DNA of 64,000 bases from Spinacia oleracea (taxonomy: Eukaryota; Streptophyta; Magnoliopsida; Caryophyllales; Amaranthaceae). This document shows, piece after piece, positions 56,083-64,000 of the stretch. The stretch spans positions 104,691,157 to 104,755,156 of the forward strand of contig NC_079492.1 of assembly GCF_020520425.1 (NCBI RefSeq), read 5' to 3'. Both the position numbers and the translations under genes were made by a program. The notes under the pieces were generated by a model. That model did not search any database. It saw only the letters and a list, made by a program, of their open reading frames with translations, and had not been told where the DNA came from. Positions within the stretch are counted from its first letter, which is position 1, and each line of letters starts with the position of its first letter.

Positions 56083-57960
56083 GACTTATTTCAGTCCGAA
56101 CTTTCAACTAATGAACCTAAATGAGTATTTTGAACCCTTTACATGTTTAACATACTTAGTTTTATGTTTCAAATACTCATTCTAACCTACTTTAGTAAAA
56201 TTATGCACATTTAAGGCTCGTTTGATCATTATAGGCCACATTTTGACTAATATGACTACTTTGATTTCAACTTTTAACCAATGAACCTAAATAAGTATTT
56301 TAAACCCTTTACATGTTTAATACATTTAGATTTATGTTTCAAAGACTCATTATCATCCACTTTGGTCAAGTTATGCACATTTAAGGCTCGTTAGTTCAAT
56401 ATAGTTCATATTTTGACTAAAATGGCATATTTCGCTCCCAACTTTCAATTAATGGACTTAAATAAGTACTTAAAACGCTTTACATGTTTAATACACTTAT
56501 TTTTATGTTCCAAAGATTAATTATCATCTTCTTTGGTCAAGTTATGCACATTTAAGGCTCGTTTGATCTTTATAGGTCACATTTTGACTAAAATGACTTA
56601 TTTCGATCCGATCTTTCAAATAATGAACCTAAATGAGTATTTTAAACCTTTACATTTTTAATACAATTATATTTATGTTTTAAAGACTCATTATCACCTA
56701 TTTTGGTCAAGTTATGCACATTTAAGGCTCGTTAGTTCAATATAGTTCATATTTTGACTAAAATGGCTTATTTCGCTCCTAACTTTCAATTAATGAACTT
56801 ACATAAGTATTTAAAATGCTTTACGTGTTTAATAAACTTAGTTTTATGTTTAAAAGACTCATTATCACTTACTCTGTTCAAGTTATGCACATATAAGGCT
56901 TCTTTGATCGTTATAGGTCACATTCCAACTAAAATTGCTTATTTCGCTCCCAACTTTCAACTAATGAACTTCATATAAGTATTTTTAGCCCTTTACATAT
57001 TCATTAGACTTAGTTTAATGTTTAAAAGACTCACTATCACCTACTTTGGTCAAGTTATTCACATTTAGGCTCGTTTGATCATCATAGGTCACATTTTGAC
57101 TAAAATGGCTTATTTCGCTCCTAGCATTCAACTAATGAACCTAAATGATTATTTGAAATCCTTTACATGTTTAATACACTTAAATTTATGTTTAAAAGAC
57201 TTATTATCACCCACTTTGGTCAAATGATGCACATTTAAGGCTCGTAAGTTCAATATAGTTCATATTTTGACTAAAATGGCATATTTTGCTCTTAAATTTC
57301 AGTTAATGAACTTAAATAAGTATTTAAAATGCTTTAAATGTTTAATACACTTCGTTTTATGTTCCAAAGATTCATTATCGCCTACTTTGGTCAAGTTATG
57401 TACATTTAAGGTTCGTTTGATCATTATATGTCACGTTTTGACTAAAATAACTTAATTCGCCCCAACTTTCAATTAATTAACTTAAATAAGTATTTTAAAC
57501 GCGTTAGATGTTTATTATACTTAGATTTATTTTTCTAAGACTCATACTCACCTATTTTGGTCAAAGTATGTACATTTAAAGCTTGTTTGATCATTATAGG
57601 TCACATTCTAACTAAAATGGCTTATTTCGGTCCTAAATTTCAACTAATGAACGCTAATGAGTATTTTAAACCCTTTACATGTTTTATATACTTAATTTTA
57701 ATGTTTCTAAGACTTATCCTCACCTACTTTGGTCAAATTATGTATATTTAAGGAATGTTTGATCGTTATAGGTTATATATGACTAATATGGCTTATTTTG
57801 CTCACAACTTTCAACTAATGAAGCTATTTAAGCATTTTAAACCATTTACAAGTTTAATATACTTATTTTTGTATTTCTAAGACTCATTCTGACATACTTT
57901 GGTCAAGTTATGAACATTTAAGGCTAGTTTGTTCATTATAGTTTTTTTTTCTAGTTATGC
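56083..57960. repeat. ~170-bp satellite-like tandem array
   Basis: Eleven consecutive monomers with starts near 56083, 56258, 56427, 56596, 56766, 56936, 57109, 57279, 57451, 57619 and 57791 (spacing 168-175 bp). Each includes CTTATTTCGCTCC, ACTTTCAACTAATGAAC, CTTTACATGTTTAATAC, TTTGGTCAAGTTATGCACAT and TTAAGGCTCGTTTGATC. Open frames within are remnants of the repeat, not genes. Confidence 0.9.
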
Positions 57961-58792
57961 TTATTTGGGCTCTTGTCTATTTGAGTTGCTTTAACACACT
58001 TTCTTCCTATTTTTTGTCACTTTGGCAAAGTTGTTATTTGTACATTACCAAAGTTGACTTTGAGAAACAATATGTAAGAAAGTCCTATATATCTAACTAC
58101 AAGTTCCTGTTTCTAGAATTCTTCAAATCATGAAAGAATTATAATACAAAAATACTAGTTATTGAGTTAAAATGTACCTTTTAACACTTCATAGTTAATC
58201 AAAGGTCTAATGTCTATGCAGACTATTTAAGAACAATTTACACATTGAATTTTATTGCTAATAGGTATGGTACAATGGTTCATGTAGAATGTTAAGTTAT
58301 ACGAAAGTGATTCCCCTGTGAACATCTTCATGTGTAGAAGAAATAAACATAAGGTAAAAAACAAAACCTGCTGATCTGAGACATACATCATCAATGAAAG
58401 AAGCACCAATATTGGTGACGCATAAGTGACGCACAACAGCAGCAGCAACAGTTCAAATCAGAGTGCAGAGCAGTATGCAGCAGCTGTAAACAACAGCAAC
58501 AATAAGCAAAGCAGTGAACAACAGCAGCAGTCAAGAAGGAAAGAGATTATGTGTAAGGGAAGAGAAGGGAACATTACTTTTATATTGAGTAAATACCCAA
58601 CTTGACCGAAAGAACTCAAGCTCAACCCAATCTTACAGATGCAACTCCTGGAGACTTGGCATAGTTCAAGCAAAGTAACGACAGTCCATGCCCCATAAAT
58701 CCAATAGACTGCGAACATCATATAATTATGAGAACATGATCAGTTAAAAACAGACAAAAATTAAAGACTTAAACACGAATGTTTGTTATCTG
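57961..58792. other. CACTA interior without identified gene
   Basis: AT-rich, with a CAG/CAA-rich stretch at about 58436-58530. No supported coding region. Confidence 0.4.
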
Positions 58793-58981
58793 TTAGAAAG
58801 TAAACTTGAGAGTAGAATAAAGAGACCAGCTTCCTGCATCAACTTGTGTACATATATCATGGAATAGCTGGCTAAATGAGTGATAGGAAAAGCGTTCTCT
58901 GCTTTTTGCTGCTAGGCCTACAACCAATTCATCATCCAGACCAAGATTGAGGACAATGTCCATCATTCTAGGCATCGAAAC
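58793..58981 (-). pseudogene. Captured exon resembling pyruvate,phosphate dikinase
   Basis: Minus strand: a splice acceptor (TTTGCAG) followed by VSMPRMMDIVLNLGLDDE, then LVVGLAAKSRERFSY. This closely follows the conserved SMPGMMDTVLNLGLND...GLAAKSGERF motif of pyruvate,phosphate dikinase (the enzyme that makes phosphoenolpyruvate from pyruvate, ATP and phosphate). Similarity fades after about 45 residues. The conserved Gly after SMP is Arg here. No other PPDK domain is present, so it is a gene fragment carried by the CACTA element. Confidence 0.6.
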
Positions 58982-58987
58982 CTGCAA

Positions 58988-60545
58988 ATATAAAATTCCT
59001 ACATTTATTAGGGAAAAAAAAGAAAGAAAATCATCAACAACCTTCTACTGTTGACCAGAACAAAGCACACTTTCTAATGGCTAGTATGGCTCGAAATCAT
59101 GTTCAAATAAACAAACAAGCATACATTCTAGTCCTAAAAAACCTCTTAAAGTCTACAACATGAACCTAGAGATTTGACTGTTAAAGAACTAAAGAAGTAT
59201 GGAGTCCAAGTAAATGCAGATCCTAGGGACTGGGGAGTGAAACTTCAATCGAGAATTAAGAATGCATGATGAAAGAGACCACAAATACACCATGGTCTGC
59301 AAAAATGTTTCTCAATTACCATGATCAACTTTCATAACGAAGTTGAAAAGTACAACCATGATCTAATCAATTTAAACAGCAATATCAATGCATTAAGAAA
59401 CTTATTACATTTTGATGGAAAACCACAAAATAAGGCACAAGCACTCTTAAATGACCATAAAGAACCACCATTAGCTCTCATACGCAACCAACTGAAGAAC
59501 GTAATATACAGAATAACAGAAGGGAATAGGTAAAAGAAGGTACCAGCATAACCAATTGTCACCCCTGAGACGATCCTTCCCAGAACAGACAGAAAATAGA
59601 GGCAGATAACAACTTGCAAAACATACAAAACGAGAATGAAACATCAATCTGAGACACAAAAATCTTCTTCTATACATCCACATCAAATCATAAACAATGC
59701 TCAACAACTAATGCTTGGGCCATTACACAGTCAACACAAACTAATTACAGGAGCTTCAAAACATAGCTTCCATCACAATTCAGCCATAACAATAATTTTG
59801 AATACAAAGACACAAAAGCTTGTTAAATGAGTATAGTTTACAATATGATGGAATTTCTGTCCAATTTTTTTTCAACACTTGACTTTCATACTCATCCCCA
59901 CTGTTAAATAATTCCCTAACAAATAACTTTATACTCTAACAATGCACATCAATCTAAATCAGCAAAATCAAGAAGAGGTATTAGAGAAAAGTGCTTAGTG
60001 ACTCGCTGAAAAATTGACAGTCACTCATAGCAAGCTCAACGGGAAACGGCGTTAGAGGAACAGATCGAAAACGGTGGCCGAGGATAGGGTGACAGGGTTG
60101 CAGTGGCTCAGGGGAGCAAAGAGATAAGGACGAGGAGAGGAGCAAGGGAGACCGACAACCAAAACCAGCAAAAGAATAGCACCACCATGTCAACAACGAC
60201 TTCGGCGGTGGAGTTCTCGTCGTACAACAACAAAAGAAGGGAGAAAATCAATTGAAATTGCTAGGGTTTGCCCTATTGGGGATTTTAATGTAATTCAATC
60301 TAAATAATGAAGTGGGTTAAGGAGATTACCAGATCGTGAGGAGGCAGGTTCGACGGCGCCACGGCGGTGGGGGAACAACAGCCTTGTTAGAAACCAAAGA
60401 AAGGGAAGGAGCATAGAAGTATAGAACCAGAGAATGGGAGGAGAAGTGGAAAATGAAAACAAAATGAAGGAGAAGTAGAGAACAAGAGAAGGGGAAGGAC
60501 TGGAAGCGGGAAATGAAAAAAAATTGGGATAACTTTTTAGAAATA
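58988..60545. other. CACTA interior, possible gene 5' flank
   Basis: No clear coding exon. Around 60245-60275 the minus strand reads AAACCCTAGC (telo-box) followed by a pyrimidine-rich leader, a composition typical of a plant gene 5' UTR, so this could be promoter/5' sequence of the captured gene. The minus-strand open frames here are Ser/Leu/Phe-rich and not recognised. Confidence 0.35.
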
Positions 60546-60720
60546 TTTTGTGCGGCTCGTTTTTGAAAGAGCCCGCACTTGAGTTTAAAGCCCGCACTTA
60601 AACTCAAGTGTTGCCAATTTTCTAAAATGAGCCGCACTTGTGAAAATGTATTTTTTAATTTTTTTTTAGTGCTCTCAAGTGCTGCCAATTTACTAAATGA
60701 GCCGCACTTGAAGGGAAGTA
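60546..60720. repeat. CACTA right subterminal repeats
   Basis: GAGCCCGCACTTGAG, AAGCCCGCACTTAA, ATGAGCCGCACTTG and CAAGTGCTGCCAATTT, as in the left subterminal region. Confidence 0.8.
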
Positions 60721-61464
60721 CATGACGATTTTTCTACTAGTGTATCCATATCCATATCCATATCCATGTCCATTTAAAATTCGGACTCCAAAATTGCATC
60801 CATATCCTAATCCGAATCCATATCCATATCTAAATCCGAATCATGCGTTAACTTTACTTACATAGAACTTGTATTTTTTTAATTTTAAACTATTAGAAAT
60901 ACACTTTTATATAAGGCGGATTTAGAAATCATATTTCTCATTTACCAAAATCTAATGAGTTTCTAATAAATAAATAAATTACAAATATATGCGTTTTAAT
61001 CAAATATATTAGATTATATTGGGAACTTTCTTATATAAAAAAGTTATTTACGAAAAAACAATACACTTTGAATTAATTTCAGGTCGAATTTGCACTCGGA
61101 CTCGGGTCGGATTCGGGTCGGAGTCTCTGCAGACTCCATATCCGATCCATATCCATTCGTATTCGGATATTTTTAATCAGATTCGGATTCGGACTTTTTT
61201 TCTCGGATTCGGATCGGATATATTCCTTCGGATCGGGTCGGACTCGGTTCGAATTCGGATGTGATTGCCATCCCTACTTCGGTTTGATTAGAACAGCAAT
61301 AACCACTGCAGCGCCTGTTTTGTATGTGTCAAATTTCGCATTTACTTGTACGGAGTATTAGACAGTGTGCTCTGTTTTTATAAAACCTATTAGATTTTTA
61401 TTTTAGCTAGTAAGGGTTCAGTTGAACCCGCTGAACCCTTACTAGAACCGCCACTGTAGGTAGT

Positions 61465-61766
61465 TACCGTAAGTTACCTTAATTGACAAATAAAGGCATA
61501 CATATACTTGCAACCTAATGATCTTATTGTGACAACTTGATTAAATTATACTAGTTGTCATTTTTCACGTCCCGTGTGAATGCATGCATGCATATAAAAT
61601 AACACGAGTACGTAATCCCCAGCCCTTTGAGTACAGTACAAAGCAAGTGTAATTTAAGCAGTGTGCCAAACAAGCTGCATATAAGTTGGTGCAACTACTA
61701 ACTAAACTTTCGTACGGATGCATTTAGGAATTTTAATGAATGTTTAACATTGCCATATATTTCATA
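61465..61766. other. Short intergenic stretch
   Basis: AT-rich, nothing recognised. Confidence 0.4.
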
Positions 61767-62411
61767 CTAGACTTTAGCCCCGTGCGATGCACGGTTTCTA
61801 TTAAATTGTTACGTTAAAATAAAACTCCTACGTATATATCAACTGCTATATTTTATATATTGGATTAACTTGATTTTTTATTTTTTTTGGATTGAATTTC
61901 ATTTTAGATTTATTTTTTAATTATTATAGTGTTTGATTTTGGATGAAATTGTATATAATAAATATTAATAATTATTTAATAAAAATATTTATGTGGCACC
62001 TAATTATTTATCCACGTGGCATTCGACTTTTTAATTCAAAAATAATTTTGAAGTCCTATTTTTTATTGGATGAAACAATTAGATTTCCTACGTGGCGCTC
62101 TAATATTGGATTAATGTTTGATTTTGGATTGAATTTTATTTTAGATTAGTGTTTGATTTTGGATGAATTTTATTTAGATTTATTTTTTAATTATTAGAGC
62201 GTTTGAATTTGGATGGAATTGTATATATTAGTAATTAATTAATTAATTTAAATATCTACGTGGCACCTAATTAATTATCTACGTAGCACTCGATTTTTTT
62301 AATTCAAAAATAAATTAGAAATATTATTTTTCATTGGCCGAAACCATTAGTAATCCTAGGTGGCGCTCTAATAGTTCAGCAAATATGCCTCCTTTATATA
62401 TGTATATTAGA
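61767..62411 (-). mobile_element. Non-autonomous Helitron with internal duplication
   Basis: Minus strand: starts TCTAATATACATATATAAAG at 62411, ends hairpin CCGTGCATCGCACGG, spacer, CTAG at 61767-61770, inserted between A and T. 645 bp. The interior contains two diverged copies of a ~267-bp unit (GTGGCACCTAATTA at about 61993 and 62260; GTGGCGCTCTAATA at about 62092 and 62360). No Rep/helicase. Confidence 0.75.
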
Positions 62412-63123
62412 TTCTAAGCCGATTACCATCTGAATTTAGGAAAATTTGGTAATATTAATCCAATATTTGACCGATTTTCTTTTATTAATTTCATCTACGT
62501 CATATTTTTTTAATAATCACACCTTTACTACCGAACGACTTTTATTGGTCTTAAATGATCGATAACTGGTGAAAAAGTCAACCAGATGCTGATGAATTAA
62601 TGATGATGACTGAATATATCGAGGAAGGAGAGAGAAAGTATGCTGTCACGTAGGGACATATTACCGCATACAACATGTTTATGACCTGTTGGGCCCAATA
62701 AAAGTCATTGGGTAGTAAAATGTGGGATTATCAAAAAAATATGTCGTAGGTGGAACAATAAAAGAGAATCGGCCAAAAATTGAATTAATATTACCAAAAT
62801 TTCCCTCAATTTAAGATTCTTAAATTTTCATGCAACGTATCTTTAACTTATTATTTAAAACTATTAATCCGTATTAAAAGTTTCGTATCCTTAAACAATT
62901 AATTCTAAGCTACCAGCTTACCCAAAAAACTCATCCAGTCAGTTTCAGCTCATGCATTTTCAATTTCAGTACATTATCAGTTCCGGCTCCTACTTTTTCA
63001 ATTTCAACTAACCTAATTAATGGCCAGTTTTTATTAGTTCTACTTCATCCCGTTAAAGTATGTTGCCAAATATAACATTAAGTCATTAATAATTTCGTTG
63101 CTCTCCTTTCGGAGGTTGATAGT
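62412..63123. other. Intergenic stretch
   Basis: AT-rich DNA with no recognised feature. Confidence 0.4.
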
Positions 63124-63541
63124 ATGCTTCCCGAATCACTTTTAGTGATTCATGAGGCTTGTGAGCAATTCACAAGTTATATGCAACCAATTCATGTCAT
63201 TACTTCTCTTCCTTTCCTTTCTTGGCTATCCAAGTTTCACAGGTGTTCAAGGGAATCTCTCAAGGTTTACCAACCCAGCTACGACTCAATTTCAAATAAG
63301 GAAATCAGAAGCGAAATTAGCTTTGGCACGCTATGCATAATACGACGTTGTAAACAAAGTCACGACAACGACCACGAGGCTACAAGCGAAGAACATGCTA
63401 CCCTTATGGCTTTTAGAAGCTTGTTGTTAGTGTTTTGTGTAGGTTATGTAAGGGGTTTTAATAACCCTGATAGTTTGTAGTTGTAGTTTGTAATAGTTTG
63501 TTTTATTTATGCAAATTAAGCCAATGTCAAAAAAAAAAAAA
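63124..63541 (+). other. Possible A-tailed retrosequence or gene 3' end
   Basis: A 118-codon frame (MLPESLLVIHEACEQF...) of unremarkable composition ends at 63480, followed by 48 bp and a run of 13 A (63529-63541). The arrangement could be the 3' end of a processed mRNA or LINE copy, or chance. I do not recognise the protein, and no flanking duplication was found. Confidence 0.25.
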
Positions 63542-63760
63542 CTATTTACCTATTAGCTGAGTCCATTTTACCGGATAATTAAATTGTTTAAAAATGATAA
63601 CAAAATTCTTATTTAAAGGTGATATACAATAATATTGTAAATCAGATTAAAAGTTAATAGAAAATGCTTAAAAATTACCCAATACAAAGTATAATGTAAA
63701 AGTTATCTATTTCTCAGTAATATAATATTTCATTTTCACAAAAAATATTCCTTCAAATTA

Positions 63761-64000
63761 CACTACAAAAAATGGTACCATTAACGACGGGAAATCCCAT
63801 CGCTAAAAGTCAATAATCCTTGATTAATGCTGGGATTTCCTGTCGTGAACCCATCATAAAAGGGGCCGTCGTTAATGGAAAATCCCGTCGTTAAACCGTC
63901 GTAAAAGACATTTGCGATGGTTGTTCCCGTCTTTGTTTGGTTGTTAGCCCCGTCGCAAAAGGCTTTTGCAACGGAATTTTTAACCCGTCGTAATTAGGTT
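63761..64000. mobile_element. CACTA element left end, continuing beyond the window
   Basis: CACTACAAAAAATGG at 63761 is a canonical CACTA terminus, preceded by candidate TSD TTA. It is followed by many inverted CCCGTCGTTAA / TTAACGACGGG subterminal words up to the window edge. No coding sequence within the visible part. Confidence 0.82.

Larger units (their letters stand above)
55306..60742. mobile_element. CACTA (En/Spm-type) element, non-autonomous
   Basis: Ends CACTAGAGGAAAAA and, reversed, CACTAGTAGAAAAA, with a 3-bp TSD TAT (55303-55305 and 60743-60745). 5.4 kb. Subterminal repeats of GCCGCACTTG/CAAGTGCGGG occur at both ends, as expected for transposase binding. No transposase ORF (TNPD/TNPA) is visible. 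The cargo is a satellite array (56083-57960) and gene-like fragments (58793-60300). Confidence 0.88.
55172..61276. mobile_element. hAT-C: hAT-type MITE carrying a CACTA element
   Basis: Termini TAGGAATGGCAATGG and, reversed, TAGGGATGGCAATCACA with a perfect 8-bp TSD CTTCGGTT (55164-55171 and 61277-61284). Interior outside the CACTA element consists of TCCATATCCGATCC-like words (55197-55305, 60743-60835, 61085-61262) and AT-rich DNA; about 0.66 kb net. No transposase. Confidence 0.87.

Noticed and set aside
56754-57751. Short ORFs beginning MTKMAYFAP or similar
   Set aside because: They repeat with the 170-bp satellite monomer and are by-products of it.

Overview
The window is plant nuclear DNA, most likely from a eudicot. 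Two host genes with plant-type introns sit in a sea of plant transposable elements: Ty1/copia and Ty3/gypsy retrotransposons, hAT, CACTA, Mutator-like, Helitron and Stowaway elements. The species cannot be told from the sequence. About 5 kb is host gene; nearly everything else is transposon-derived or AT-rich intergenic DNA.

Layout. (1) 1-16.2 kb: a young, coding-intact Copia element on the minus strand (Copia-1) sits in the gag of a Ty3/gypsy-like element. A 5.4 kb tandem duplication, joined at a 7-bp microhomology, adds a truncated second Copia body and a third LTR. (2) 16.2-24.6 kb: the gypsy LTR, hAT-type MITE pieces, a truncated Copia LTR, a Helitron 3' end and a diverged relative of Copia-1 (leader plus 1419-bp LTR), then AT-rich DNA with MITE-like repeats. 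(3) 24.6-31.3 kb: the host gene island, with an 8-exon RING-H2 E3 ligase gene of the SDIR1 type followed in the same orientation by a 2-exon ZIP metal-transporter gene. Both look intact. (4) 31.5-36.7 kb: a Stowaway MITE, a 430-bp Helitron, another Helitron 3' end and a MULE with a perfect 9-bp target duplication holding a possible gene 5' end. (5) 36.8-61.5 kb: a nested stack. A small hAT-like element (36855-61456) is interrupted by an old short-LTR Copia (37154-55008). The left LTR of that Copia is split by a second hAT-like element (37262-48678), which is itself split by a very young SIRE-type Copia (38000-48320). The same outer hAT is also interrupted by a hAT-type MITE (55172-61276) that contains a CACTA element (55306-60742). 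The CACTA element holds a 170-bp satellite array and what looks like an exon of pyruvate,phosphate dikinase. (6) 61.5-64 kb: a 645-bp Helitron, a possible A-tailed retrosequence and the end of a second CACTA element running off the window.

The target-site duplications that frame the stack are visible in the sequence: 8 bp for two hATs (perfect) and 7/8 for the outer one, 5 bp for SIRE, 3 bp for CACTA. LTR divergence agrees with the nesting order: I count 2 substitutions between the SIRE LTRs and 11 in 166 bp for the older Copia. The most unusual signals are the microhomology duplication with a mutation cluster beside its junction, a striking excess of the word GGAAC/GTTCC throughout the SIRE element, its extra basic coiled-coil ORF with a promoter-like leader, and the satellite array carried by the CACTA element. 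All comparisons were made by eye; no database search was possible.
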